This document shows, piece after piece, positions 17,939 through 26,857 of a stretch of DNA of 64,000 nt. The stretch lies in assembly GCF_000166195.2 (NCBI RefSeq), contig NZ_CM001403.1, positions 1,178,001 through 1,242,000 of the forward strand, given 5' to 3'. Origin of the DNA: Mucilaginibacter paludis DSM 18603 (GTDB lineage Bacteria > Bacteroidota > Bacteroidia > Sphingobacteriales > Sphingobacteriaceae). The notes beneath the pieces were generated by a model. That model was not told the origin of the DNA and ran no database searches. It was given only the letters and a program-made list of their open reading frames with translations. Numbering within the stretch: position 1 is the stretch's first letter; every line of letters begins with the position of its first letter. Both the position numbers and the translations under genes were made by a program.

Positions 17939-20900
17939 TTAAAAGGTGATATCGATGCCAAAAGCGTAGTTTTTAAAGAATGGGTAATCATTCCCGTTGG
18001 TATCATCTGCTGAGCCGGAAGCCACTTGTTCAGGGTCAATGTATTTATTTTTCAGCTTGGTGAATGTTAATAAATTTTGGCCGCTAAAGTAAACGCGCAC
18101 CTTTTGGAGTTTAACACGCTCAACCAATTGCTTGGGCAAGGTATAGCCTACGGTGAGGTTTTTAAGCCGAATGTAGGCTAAGTCCTGCAAATACTTATCG
18201 TTAGTGGTATGCAACTCGCCGCCGCCGCTGTAGGCCTCATATCCGCGCAATAGCGGGAAGTAAGCATCCGGATTGCTTGGCGACCACATTTGTGACGGCA
18301 TATCTTTCGGGATAAAGGAAAAGTACGGACGGGAATAAGGCCCCCAGAACATTCCTGCATCCGACCCCGGAAACCAGTTTTGCTTGCCTATACCTTGAAA
18401 CGCGAACGACATATCGATGTTATTCCAGCTGAAGCCGCCGGTGATGCCGTAAGAGTACCTTGGCAGCCGGTTACCAATAACCCGCATATCGCCATGGTTA
18501 GCTAATGTATTTTGGCCGTTATTGATCACACCGTCACCATTCAGGTCTAAGTATTTAATATCTCCGGCATGTAACGATTTCCATTCGCCCGGCGATCCCA
18601 ATATCTGCGTGTTTACCGCCGTTTGATTAACGGGATAGCTTTGCGCTTCGGCGTCCGTCTTAAAATATCCTCCAATGGCATAGCCCCATATTTCGCCAAC
18701 GTTTTGGCCTACATAATAGTTACTTAACTGGTTGGTGGGGTTATCAAACTTGGTTATTTTGGTGGTAAAGTCTGATAGTACAACTCCTATATTGTACCTA
18801 AAATCTTTACCGGCCAGCATCAACCTGCTATTCCATTGCACCGACAGATCAAAACCATCGGTTTCTAAATTACCGGCATTTTGCTTGGGTGAGCCTGCGC
18901 CAAATACAGCGGGCAAGGTTTGTCCGTTCACCAGCATATCCGTAGTCTTTCTTTTATAAATATCATAGGATACCTGCAACCTGTTATCAAAAAAGTTCAC
19001 ATCGGCACCCCAGTCAATGGTAGCCGATTTTTCCCAGGTAAAATTGGGCGATACCGGCGTAGGCGATTTGAGTGTCTGGGTTTGACTTCCGTTACTGATC
19101 CAACCGGAAAGGCCGGTATTGACTACCGGAATATAAGGGTATAAATTGCTGGCACCCGAGCCTACGTCCTGGTTGCCCAAAGTTCCGTATGAGCCACGCA
19201 GCTTTAATTCAGATACTACGCTCTTTAACGGTTTAAAAAACGGCTCCTGGCTCACACGCCATCCTGCGGATACCGAAGGGAAAAACCCAAACCGGCTGTC
19301 AGGCCGGAAACGAGATGTGCCATCGTAGCGGCCATTAAATTCAACCAGGTATTTGTTATCGTAATCATAATTGGCGCGACCAAAAAAACCGAGCAATGCC
19401 CATTGGCTGCTGTTACCACCGTTTTGCTCTAATCCAGTACCTAAATCAAGCTGGTTCAAATCTTCGGATAAAAGGTTTTGCACCGAACCGCTGTTAGAAG
19501 TATAGGTTTTAATTTCCTGGTTAACACCGGCCATTAATTTCATATGGTGCTTACTGATGTTTTGCGAATAGGTGCCATAAAAATTAACGGTATGCTGGTT
19601 ATCCAGATGCGTGTTCTGGGTTAACTGGTCGGTACCTAAATAGGATACTTTGCCCGGAAAAATGGAGTAGGGTATCAACGTTTTGCGTTGATAATCAGAA
19701 TACGGAATTAATTCGAAAGTGTAATTCCCTGTGAACACGAGATTTTTGGAGACATCAATATTGAAGCCGACTGTATTGGTGATATCGTAATTGCGGTTTC
19801 CGCCGTGTGTTTTGCCATGTTGCAGATCGGCAAAAATACCGTTACCTATATCATAACTGTTTAAATTGGTTTTATAGGTAAAAGTACCATCAGGATTCTG
19901 CGGAACATAAGACGCCATAGCGTGAACCGCGAAATTGAAAAAATTAGTATTGATACCGTAACCCGGCCAGGTATAATCATTTGCCGAAAACTGGGTATTG
20001 GTGTACATGCTCAACCAGTTATTTACCCGCGCGTTAACCTTAGCCCTGAAATTATAGGAGTGAAAAATATCGGTATTTAAATATGGCTGATACATCCCCT
20101 TTTGTTCAAACGCCCTGCCTGATATCAGGAAGGTAACCTTGTCGGATCCTCCGGATAGGGAAAGATTTTGTGATACGGAAGGCTGCGAATTTTGGTACAG
20201 CCAGTGATACCAGTCGGTACTGCCGTAATAAACATACTGATCCACACCGTTACGGTTTTGAACCACAACTGATGGTAACGATTTATCGGTTTGCCGCTTT
20301 TTTAACTCCGCGTAATCTGCATCGGTATATTTGGTGTATGAGCTACCATTGTGGCGTGAGAAAGAAACATCAACAAGCGAATCCATGGTAAAGCCGTCTG
20401 TAATAAAATCGGTTCTGGTGGTTTGCTTTTGAATGCCGTAATTCATGTTATAGTTCACGGTCAGCTTTCCGGCTTTGCCTTGCTTGGTAGTAACCAAAAT
20501 AACGCCGAATGCGCCGCGCGCGCCATATATGGCTGATGATGCGGCATCTTTAAGTACGGAGATGGATTCCACATCGCTCGGGTTGATCATGTTGATGTTA
20601 CCCGGAACACCATCAACTAAAATTAAAGGCGTACCACCGTTTATTGAAGCTGTTCCGCGGATGTTATAGGTTCCGCCGCTGCCCGGATGCCCGTCGCTAA
20701 AGGTGATGTTGAGGTTAGGCACAACCCCTTGTAATGATTGCGCTATATTGGCCACCGGTTTGTCTGCAAATATCTTACCGTCAACCTGGCTTACGGCTCC
20801 GGTAAGGTTAACTTTTTTCTGCACGCCGTAACCTACCACAACTACATCATTTAAGCTGTTTACGCTGGGCAATAGCGTCACTTTTAACGACTGCTGACCG

Positions 20901-21484
20901 CCAATTTTAATTTCCTGAGTAGTATAACCTATAAATGAAAAAACAAGCGTTGCCTTATCATTGGTAACATTGATGGTAAAGAGGCCTTTATTATCGGCTA
21001 CCGCTACATGATTGGTGGCTTTTTCTTTAATGGTAACACCCGGAAGGGGATTGCCGAGCTCATCAACAATGGTACCTGTAATGGCAATAACAACTGGCGC
21101 AGCAATTTCCGGCTGCTGAATTTCTTCTTTTTTGCGAAGGATGATCGTTCTGTCGTCAATGGTATAGGTAAATGGCTGGCCTTTAAAAAGTTGATCCAAT
21201 ACCTGCTTTACGGTGGCACCTTTTACCGTGATTGATACCCTGGCGGCCTGTTTAATTTGTTTGTTATCGTAAAAAAATTCGTACCCGCTTTGTTCCTGTA
21301 TACTGCCGAGCACCTTTTCCATCGGCACATTTTTTTCAGCGAGATTGATACTTTGGGAGAATACGGCCGCCGACAGATGGAGAGAAGCGGCAATTATAAT
21401 CATTAATGTTAGTTTCATTACCACGATAATTTTCGGCGTAACATTCTTTGCATGCGGCATTTTACCACATAAGTTTAAAACCAT
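17939..21484 (-). CDS. SusC/RagA TonB-dependent transducer with STN domain, locus A
   Basis: An 1181-residue outer-membrane receptor. A basic leader precedes the signal peptide (from about residue 23, MKLTLMIIIAASLHLSA). An STN signalling domain (about 45-115: EKVLGSIQEQSGYEFFY), a carboxypeptidase-regulatory-like domain (about 130-210: GTIVDELGNPLPGVTIKEK), the plug (DVVVVGYGVQKKVNLTGAV, ISVLKDAASSAIYG) and a barrel follow. STN receptors pass an occupancy signal to a FecR protein, and locus A encodes one just upstream. The start at 21484 is supported by a 12-base box, shared with locus B, exactly 8 bases upstream; Met23 is the alternative. Confidence 0.93.
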   Translation of the reverse strand: MVLNLCGKMPHAKNVTPKIIVVMKLTLMIIIAASLHLSAAVFSQSINLAEKNVPMEKVLGSIQEQSGYEFFYDNKQIKQAARVSITVKGATVKQVLDQLFKGQPFTYTIDDRTIILRKKEEIQQPEIAAPVVIAITGTIVDELGNPLPGVTIKEKATNHVAVADNKGLFTINVTNDKATLVFSFIGYTTQEIKIGGQQSLKVTLLPSVNSLNDVVVVGYGVQKKVNLTGAVSQVDGKIFADKPVANIAQSLQGVVPNLNITFSDGHPGSGGTYNIRGTASINGGTPLILVDGVPGNINMINPSDVESISVLKDAASSAIYGARGAFGVILVTTKQGKAGKLTVNYNMNYGIQKQTTRTDFITDGFTMDSLVDVSFSRHNGSSYTKYTDADYAELKKRQTDKSLPSVVVQNRNGVDQYVYYGSTDWYHWLYQNSQPSVSQNLSLSGGSDKVTFLISGRAFEQKGMYQPYLNTDIFHSYNFRAKVNARVNNWLSMYTNTQFSANDYTWPGYGINTNFFNFAVHAMASYVPQNPDGTFTYKTNLNSYDIGNGIFADLQHGKTHGGNRNYDITNTVGFNIDVSKNLVFTGNYTFELIPYSDYQRKTLIPYSIFPGKVSYLGTDQLTQNTHLDNQHTVNFYGTYSQNISKHHMKLMAGVNQEIKTYTSNSGSVQNLLSEDLNQLDLGTGLEQNGGNSSQWALLGFFGRANYDYDNKYLVEFNGRYDGTSRFRPDSRFGFFPSVSAGWRVSQEPFFKPLKSVVSELKLRGSYGTLGNQDVGSGASNLYPYIPVVNTGLSGWISNGSQTQTLKSPTPVSPNFTWEKSATIDWGADVNFFDNRLQVSYDIYKRKTTDMLVNGQTLPAVFGAGSPKQNAGNLETDGFDLSVQWNSRLMLAGKDFRYNIGVVLSDFTTKITKFDNPTNQLSNYYVGQNVGEIWGYAIGGYFKTDAEAQSYPVNQTAVNTQILGSPGEWKSLHAGDIKYLDLNGDGVINNGQNTLANHGDMRVIGNRLPRYSYGITGGFSWNNIDMSFAFQGIGKQNWFPGSDAGMFWGPYSRPYFSFIPKDMPSQMWSPSNPDAYFPLLRGYEAYSGGGELHTTNDKYLQDLAYIRLKNLTVGYTLPKQLVERVKLQKVRVYFSGQNLLTFTKLKNKYIDPEQVASGSADDTNGNDYPFFKNYAFGIDITF

Positions 21485-21492
21485 ACTTTTGT

Positions 21493-21504
21493 AATGTTTG
21501 GGTT
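21493..21504 (-). promoter_or_regulatory. Conserved box upstream of susC, locus A
   Basis: On the minus strand this reads AACCCAAACATT and ends 8 bases before the susC ATG. The identical word at the identical distance precedes locus B susC (35511-35522). It may be a translation-start or initial-transcript element. It supports the long N-terminus of both receptors. Confidence 0.55.
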
Positions 21505-21557
21505 GTTAATTAATAATTCTTGGTCGGATTTTTTTTTAGCTTGTGGCCCAGATATTT

Positions 21558-21584
21558 ACCGGGGGTGTTTCCAGCACTTCCGGT
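21558..21584 (-). promoter_or_regulatory. Leader hairpin between fecR and susC, locus A
   Basis: ACCGG/CCGGT outer stem, 2+2 internal loop, 3-bp GTG/CAC inner stem and a 7-base loop. There is no T run on the minus strand. The layout resembles the hairpin at the same place in locus D, so it may be a structured leader, not a plain terminator. Confidence 0.45.
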
Positions 21585-21606
21585 TCTTTTCTATGGCCAG
21601 CTCTTG

Positions 21607-21630
21607 TTAAAGTTGTGTAATAACGTTCAT
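21607..21630 (-). other. Seven-codon open frame after Shine-Dalgarno-like sequence
   Basis: AAGGAGAAAGGAGGAC directly precedes ATG and the frame MNVITQL-stop, within the leader between fecR and susC. Strong Shine-Dalgarno sequences are uncommon in this phylum, so a leader peptide is conceivable. The GGAGG is only 2 bases from the ATG, which is short. No equivalent was seen in the other three leaders. Confidence 0.2.
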
Positions 21631-21669
21631 GTCCTCCTTTCTCCTTAAATAGCAATAGGTTAATGCAGT

Positions 21670-22809
21670 TCAGGGCAATACAATGAGTTGCTTTCCTTCT
21701 ATTTTGAAATTCACGCCGCCCAGACTCAGTATTTTGAGCACCCTGGACAGGTTAGCCTGCCGGGTAATTTTGCCGTTAAACTGATGCTCGCCAATTTTGC
21801 CGTTATAAATCACTTTCACATCATACCATCTTGCAAACTGGCGCATAATGGTTGGCAGATCGGCATTATTAAACCGGAAATACCCGTCCTTCCAGGCTAC
21901 TTCATCCATGGCCTTAACCTGATCGTTAATTGTTATTTCTGTTCCGCCTGCCTTGGTGCGGGCCTGTTGCCCTGGTTTAATAATCAATTCGTTTTGCCCT
22001 TTGATAATTTTAACACTACCCTCCAGTAAGGTGGTTTTAATTTCCTGCTCGTCGGCGTAAGCATTGATGTTAAAATGTGTGCCTAAAACTTCAACCGTTT
22101 GCCCGTTACTCAAAATGCGGAATGGCTTAGATTTATTTTTAGCCACTTCGAAATAGGCTTCGCCGGTAATTTCCACCTTACGTTCGCCCTCCGGAAAAAC
22201 CGTGGGGTACCGGATACTTGAACTGGCATTTAACCAAACCTGTGTACCGTCAGACAGGGTAAGCTTCCACTGTCCGCCGCGAGGCGTTAACAAAGTATTG
22301 TAATTGATAGCTGAAGCAACATGTGCCGGGCCGTTTTTTTGATAAACCACCTCGCCTTTGCTGGTTTTGTTGATCTGGACGGCGCCCTGGTGACTTAGCA
22401 CACCATTTTGGGCGGTTGTTAATGCAATTTGCTGCCCATTATTTAAAGTTAATATAGCTTTGTTATCGCCGGGACCGGCATCATGAATTTCTTTTTTAAC
22501 GATTGACTGAGCTGCTGGCCGATGTAAAACCATAAAATACCCACCAATGGATAGTATTACCAGGACGGCCGCAGCCGCACTCCATCTGTACAATACCCTG
22601 TAATAACCAGGTTTTGCGGGTGCAAACGTATCGCTGATAGCTTTTTCCATCCGCTGGTTTACCTCATCTATCTTCTCCCGTGAGGGATACGATGGATTTT
22701 CTTCCAGGTATTGCAGGAACCAACTTTCAACAAGGGCTTCCTCCGCTTTTGTACAGGTGCCCTCATTGTACTTTTTTATTAATTCTTCGGCTATTTTTTT
22801 ATCCATCAT
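21670..22809 (-). CDS. FecR-family anti-sigma factor, locus A
   Basis: A 379-residue inner-membrane regulator. The cytoplasmic N-terminus (about 1-75) would hold the sigma factor. One membrane segment follows (about 83-104: AAAAVLVILSIGGYFMVL). The periplasmic FecR domain has GGQWKLTLSDGTQVWLNASS and ITGEAYFEVAKNKSKPF. A C-terminal DUF4974 domain has FRFNNADLPTIMRQFARWYD and resembles an STN fold. It should bind the STN domain of the SusC encoded downstream and release the sigma factor encoded 73 bases upstream. Confidence 0.92.
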   Translation of the reverse strand: MMDKKIAEELIKKYNEGTCTKAEEALVESWFLQYLEENPSYPSREKIDEVNQRMEKAISDTFAPAKPGYYRVLYRWSAAAAVLVILSIGGYFMVLHRPAAQSIVKKEIHDAGPGDNKAILTLNNGQQIALTTAQNGVLSHQGAVQINKTSKGEVVYQKNGPAHVASAINYNTLLTPRGGQWKLTLSDGTQVWLNASSSIRYPTVFPEGERKVEITGEAYFEVAKNKSKPFRILSNGQTVEVLGTHFNINAYADEQEIKTTLLEGSVKIIKGQNELIIKPGQQARTKAGGTEITINDQVKAMDEVAWKDGYFRFNNADLPTIMRQFARWYDVKVIYNGKIGEHQFNGKITRQANLSRVLKILSLGGVNFKIEGKQLIVLP

Positions 22810-22882
22810 GCTACCGCTTGTGAGCCGGTTTAATACATGTAGGCTAAATTAGGGGCAGGGCCCAGATGGGTGCTACTTTTTT

Positions 22883-23458
22883 TTATTTAAATAAAAAAAG
22901 CAATATCGAGAACAGGCCAAGCTTAAATCGTAACTCTTTAAGTGAGTTATTAACCTGGTTTTTTACAGTTTTTTCTGATAAGTTAAGCTTTTGCGCAATT
23001 TCCCTATGCGAGAGGTGAGCTTTCCGGCTCAATTCAAATACCTCCCGCATCTTAGCTGGTAACCGGGCTATCTCCTTTTCAATCAGGTTGGCTAATTCCT
23101 TTTCGCGGATGTATTCGTCGGTAATAGCCACACCGGTATCTAAAAACTTCCCTAATGATTCGGCATAGTCAACCCTTACTTTTTTCCGGTCAAGCAAATC
23201 AAAAAATTTGTAGCGCACAGCACTGTACAGGTAAGCGGATAACGACGAATTGAACTGAATTTGGCTATGCTTGCTCCACAAATAAATAAAGATGTCTTGT
23301 ACAATATCTTCAGCTTCGTCCTCGTCTTTTACAATTTTGCAGGCATAAATGTATAGTAAGCCCTGGTACCGGGCATAAATTTCAGAAAAAGCTGCCCGGT
23401 GTCCCTCTTTTAAAAGAACAACCAGTTCAGCATCCGCTATTGAGGTAACATCTAACAT
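22883..23458 (-). CDS. ECF RNA polymerase sigma factor, locus A
   Basis: A 191-residue sigma-70 family protein. Region 2 (about 22-90) has YARYQGLLYIYACKIVKDED, then AEDIVQDIFIYLWSKH. Region 4 (about 130-180) has LPAKMREVFELSRKAHLSHR, then EIAQKLNLSEKTVKNQV. A hydrophobic tail (LFSILLFLF) ends the chain, as in other sigma factors of SusCD loci. First gene of locus A; expected to drive susC/susD when its FecR partner releases it. Confidence 0.93.
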   Translation of the reverse strand: MLDVTSIADAELVVLLKEGHRAAFSEIYARYQGLLYIYACKIVKDEDEAEDIVQDIFIYLWSKHSQIQFNSSLSAYLYSAVRYKFFDLLDRKKVRVDYAESLGKFLDTGVAITDEYIREKELANLIEKEIARLPAKMREVFELSRKAHLSHREIAQKLNLSEKTVKNQVNNSLKELRFKLGLFSILLFLFK

Positions 23459-23696
23459 TTACGCCTACTATATTCTATTGAGTAAGTAAAGCGCAAAGAA
23501 AAGAAGTTGGTATTACCTCAATATTAATTTAAGAGCACAATATTTCACCATGGAGCTTTAAGGCCATGGGTACTCCAAAACCAGGATACATACGATTAAA
23601 CACCTCATCTATTGGTTGAGATATAAAAAGCTTAGTTGGTCTTAACTGCTGGCAATCAATTATCCCACAATATTTTCACCTTCCAAAAAAACGCGT

Positions 23697-24683
23697 TTAT
23701 GCTTTCAGATTCAAAAGTTTGTCGGCATTACCATGGGCAATCCTGGCTACTTCTTCATCAGGAAGATCAATCTCATTTAAAAATTCAATTCCCATTTCGT
23801 TTGTACTAAAGGGATAATCAACAGAAAACATCACATGATCAATTCCAAAGGTATCCAATGCAATTTTTAAAGGTGGCTGGGTAAAAAAGCCGCTGGTAGT
23901 TAAATACACCTGGCTGCGAAAGGTGTCGGTAAGCGTACGCACATTAGCTCCTCCGTTGCCGGGTTTAAAGGCTTTCTCCGACCGTGCCATCATCATGGGC
24001 AGCATCTCTCCCATGTGGCCTATCACCAATTTCAGTTTGGGATATTGATCAAAAATGCCCGAAAAAAGTAGCCGCAAAACATGTAAAGCCGTTTCTGAGT
24101 GCCATCCCCAACCGTAGCAGGCCAGCGCCTCTGCCATGCCAGAGTAATTGGGCAATCCGCTATAGTAAATATCGGCTACCCCTTTGGGCGGCAGGCCGGG
24201 GTGCAGATAAATTGGAACGTCGAGTTTTTGGGCCCGCTCAAATATCGGCGCAAATTGGGGATGATCTAAAAACTGGTCCCCGGTTAGGCCCCGGATCATG
24301 GCGCCGCAAAAATGGTGTTCTTTAACTGCACGTTCCAATTCGTCGGCGGCGGCAAACGGGGCGGTCATGGGTAAATGGGCAAAAGCTGTAAACCGTTTCT
24401 CGAAGCCCGCAATACGATTCGCAATCAGGTCATTATATTGCGTAGCGAAAGCAGGGCCTTGCTGCGGGCTTAACAAGTTAACACCCGAGCTATCTACCGA
24501 AAGTACCTGCATGCTGATGCCGTTGGCATCCATTGATTTTAAACGCTCCCCGGTAATATCGGCCAGTTTTGGCGCTATACGTTGCATCGCTTCCGACCGG
24601 CCAAAACTACCGAGCGCCGCTTTGGGTATTTGATCGGCCATTTCCGGAAAAGAGATATGTTCTTCGAGTGTAACTATTCGCAT
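23697..24683 (-). CDS. Amidohydrolase-family protein, gamma-resorcylate-decarboxylase-like
   Basis: A 328-residue cytoplasmic protein of the amidohydrolase-2 group. The metal-site opening TLEEHISFPE has the ExH pattern of aromatic-acid decarboxylases, where hydrolases have HxH. DVPIYLHPG supplies the next His, RLLFSGIFDQYPKLKLVIGH the next, and MFSVDYPF the Asp. Overall it reads like gamma-resorcylate or 5-carboxyvanillate decarboxylases, so non-oxidative decarboxylation of an aromatic acid is plausible. I start it at the ATG at 24683, immediately before RIVTLEEH, because family members begin there; a 25-residue upstream extension is open but has no family match. It stands alone. Confidence 0.85.
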   Translation of the reverse strand: MRIVTLEEHISFPEMADQIPKAALGSFGRSEAMQRIAPKLADITGERLKSMDANGISMQVLSVDSSGVNLLSPQQGPAFATQYNDLIANRIAGFEKRFTAFAHLPMTAPFAAADELERAVKEHHFCGAMIRGLTGDQFLDHPQFAPIFERAQKLDVPIYLHPGLPPKGVADIYYSGLPNYSGMAEALACYGWGWHSETALHVLRLLFSGIFDQYPKLKLVIGHMGEMLPMMMARSEKAFKPGNGGANVRTLTDTFRSQVYLTTSGFFTQPPLKIALDTFGIDHVMFSVDYPFSTNEMGIEFLNEIDLPDEEVARIAHGNADKLLNLKA

Positions 24684-24797
24684 GTTTTTATTGATAGTAA
24701 TGTGTTTGCCGTACTTCATAACTTTTACAAGTACATTGATGCAAAGAAACCTACGCACCAGTTGAATAGCAATGCATGGTTTAGGGTAATTATAGCA

Positions 24798-24986
24798 CTA
24801 TTCGCGGATTATTTTGCTGTATAAATAAGTGAGTAATGCTTTTGCATTAGGCAATCTTTTACCTAATGATACAATAGTGTCCTTTTCAATCTTATCTCTT
24901 AATGCAATAATTTCAGAGACTGTATCTATCACATCCTTTTCGGTCTCAATAATGCCAACCCAAAAGAATTTTAGCCATTTTTTCAT
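24798..24986 (-). CDS. Short hypothetical protein, doubtful
   Basis: A 62-codon frame (KKWLKFFWVGIIETEKDV at the start) with a plausible amphipathic helical pattern and a hydrophobic C-terminal helix. An overlapping upstream frame on the same strand (from about 25057) also reads reasonably for about 39 codons, which suggests a frameshifted or decayed gene. I do not recognise a family. Confidence 0.25.
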   Translation of the reverse strand: MKKWLKFFWVGIIETEKDVIDTVSEIIALRDKIEKDTIVSLGKRLPNAKALLTYLYSKIIRE

Positions 24987-25570
24987 CTGGGCTGCTATCT
25001 TTTGCCTTCAGTACAGGCTCATCCTTTCGGCTACGTGCCCCATCAATGTGGCTGGATTGGGTCATAATGTTTAACATTCTTGTTAATTCGGATTTACCGC
25101 AAAAGATCATCGTCAACGAATTCTATTTTTCTTGGGCTATCGGAATGTATGGTCATAGATTGATTTTGATTCTTTTGGAATGCTTGATAACTTACTGAAG
25201 AATAAGGGAACACTTAACGGCCCCAGTGTTCCAACGGACCACTGGGGTCTCTCCTTTGGCAGTCTGAGGCTGCATTCATTGAACATCCTCCAGGTTTTTT
25301 ACTTATGCAAGTATCGCTTTGCCAAAACCAGCTACAAATACCTATGCCTATGTCAAAAACAGATAGAAATGCCTGTTTTTAAAAGCGATGATTTATGCGC
25401 TTGTTTCAGGTATTTGATTAGATCAATTTTGTTGTGGCAAAAGCTTTTGACAAAAGGTGGAGCAGAAACCACTTGAATAAACGAACCTTTCTGCAAAGGA
25501 ATAATTGCAGGGGCGGAATCCGAAAAGCCATAAGAGTAGGAGAGTATTCACATTTTAAAATCTAATCAAA
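24987..25570. other. Intergenic stretch with a perfect inverted repeat
   Basis: No convincing gene. CCCCAGTG (25221-25228) and CACTGGGG (25240-25247) make an 8-bp stem with an 11-base loop, without a T run. It is GC-rich in an AT-rich setting and may be an intergenic element. The 98-codon plus-strand frame over 25180-25476 is Cys- and Leu-rich without domain features and is probably chance. Confidence 0.4.
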
Positions 25571-26704
25571 ATGGCAAACGTAAATGAAAATCAACGATTT
25601 TTTCGTGGGGCGATACCCTCTCCGAGATACAAACTTGCGGCAGCAAAGCCACATGAAATAATTGGAAGTACACCACCTAATTTTCTGTACAATCCAGCCA
25701 ACATCTCCTTTTGGGGTAATGATCAATATGGTGACTGTGTTACCGCTGAAGAGGCTTTTGCAAAGGCCTGTTATAATCCTGAAATATTTATTTCAGACCA
25801 GGTTGCTATAAACTGGGCTAGTGCAAATGGTTTTCTTAATGGCGCATACCTTAGTTCTGTGTTAGAAAAAATGGTGCACAATGGTTTTATCGAAAACTAT
25901 TTTCAGTATAACGATGGGGTGAGCTCATCTGTAGACTGGACCAACGCTAACATTCTTCAAAATGCTATCGCTCAAGGACCTGTGAAAATTGGTGTTGCTG
26001 CCGATCAACTTAACAATGTGGTTACGCCAGGTAGAAATGGATGGTTTGCAGCAAATTTCAATCAAGACCATAACGAAGATCATTGTGTTAGTCTTTGTGG
26101 GTATGGAACGATATCCTGGCTGGCGACGCAATTCGGTGTTTCCGTTCCACCTCAAATCAATGGGAACGATCCAGGCTATGCTATGTTTACCTGGAATAGT
26201 ATTGGAATTATTGATGTTCCATCGATGATTGCGATTACGGCGGAAGCCTGGCTAAGAAATCCAACAACCAATATTATCCAACCGGTCCAGTATTTAAAAA
26301 TACAGGTAAAAAGTAGTGGGCAATATTTAAATATTCTGAATGCAAGCCAGGCAAATGGTGCAGAGGCATGCCAGGGCGATACCCCAACAACGGATAATTT
26401 TTTGTGGCAACTTATTCCTTCATCCACCGTTGGCTATTATTTGATTAAAGTAGCAAGTAGTGGGCAATATTTAAATATTTTGAACGCAAGCCAGACAAAT
26501 GGTGCAGAGGCATGCCAGGGAGATACTCCAACAACGGACAATTTTCTTTGGAAGGTTATTGCGGAAGGAGATTACATTAAACTGCAGGTAAAAAGTAGTG
26601 GACAATATTTAAATATTGCAGGCGCAAGCCAGACAAATGGTGCAGGAGCCTGCCAGGCCGATACACCAACAACGGATAATTTTCTTTGGAAACTTGTATT
26701 GTAG
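25571..26704 (+). CDS. Papain-like protein with three ricin-type trefoil repeats
   Basis: A 377-residue protein. The first ~240 residues look like a papain-fold cysteine peptidase. Cys56 is in WGNDQYGDCVTAEEAFAKA, His171 in NEDHCVSLCGYGT and Asn209 in MFTWNSIGI, in the family order Cys-His-Asn. The C-terminal ~130 residues are three trefoil repeats, each with SGQYLNI, then SQ(A/T)NGA and TPTTDNFLW; FLW stands where ricin lectins have QxW. No signal peptide is visible, so its location is unclear. Ricin repeats usually bind sugars, so a carbohydrate-targeted peptidase or toxin-like effector is possible. Its own terminator follows, and then a cystatin-like gene. Confidence 0.75.
   Translation: MANVNENQRFFRGAIPSPRYKLAAAKPHEIIGSTPPNFLYNPANISFWGNDQYGDCVTAEEAFAKACYNPEIFISDQVAINWASANGFLNGAYLSSVLEKMVHNGFIENYFQYNDGVSSSVDWTNANILQNAIAQGPVKIGVAADQLNNVVTPGRNGWFAANFNQDHNEDHCVSLCGYGTISWLATQFGVSVPPQINGNDPGYAMFTWNSIGIIDVPSMIAITAEAWLRNPTTNIIQPVQYLKIQVKSSGQYLNILNASQANGAEACQGDTPTTDNFLWQLIPSSTVGYYLIKVASSGQYLNILNASQTNGAEACQGDTPTTDNFLWKVIAEGDYIKLQVKSSGQYLNIAGASQTNGAGACQADTPTTDNFLWKLVL
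26306..26701 (+). repeat. Three tandem trefoil-repeat units inside the coding sequence
   Basis: Unit starts at 26306, 26450 and 26588 (spacing 144 and 138 bases). Long stretches are nearly identical at DNA level, for example agtagtgggcaatatttaaa in the first two units and one base different in the third. The unit boundaries match one beta-trefoil lobe each. Confidence 0.85.
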
Positions 26705-26739
26705 TGGATTGTTTTGATTAAAGTTTGTATTATATTTCT

Positions 26740-26779
26740 TTGCAGAGCTCTTAAGATTAATGAGCTCTGCAATTTTTTT
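26740..26779 (+). terminator. Strong terminator after the papain-like gene
   Basis: TTGCAGAGCTC and GAGCTCTGCAA form a perfect 11-bp stem with an 11-base loop, followed by seven T. It separates the papain-like gene from the cystatin-like gene, so the two are not simply co-transcribed. Confidence 0.88.
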
Positions 26780-26857
26780 GCAGTTGTTATGTTTCGCATT
26801 TAACAATGTATAGGACGTTATTGACCATGTGAGAATGAGAATACAAAATAAAAAATC

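Noticed and set aside
16161..23458. Locus A as a complete polysaccharide-utilisation locus including GH51 and GH31 genes
   Set aside because: The glycosidase genes lie in separate units, on the opposite strand or beyond terminators, so co-regulation is not supported.
25180..25476. 98-codon plus-strand frame
   Set aside because: Cys/Leu-rich with no domain or start context, and it runs through a palindromic intergenic element.
26306..26701. CRISPR-like periodic repeat
   Set aside because: The units are 138-144 bases, lie in frame within a protein and have no short repeat/spacer structure.
26176..26806. Minus-strand frames opposite the trefoil repeats
   Set aside because: They repeat with the same period as the coding repeats, so they are shadows of the sense-strand repetition.
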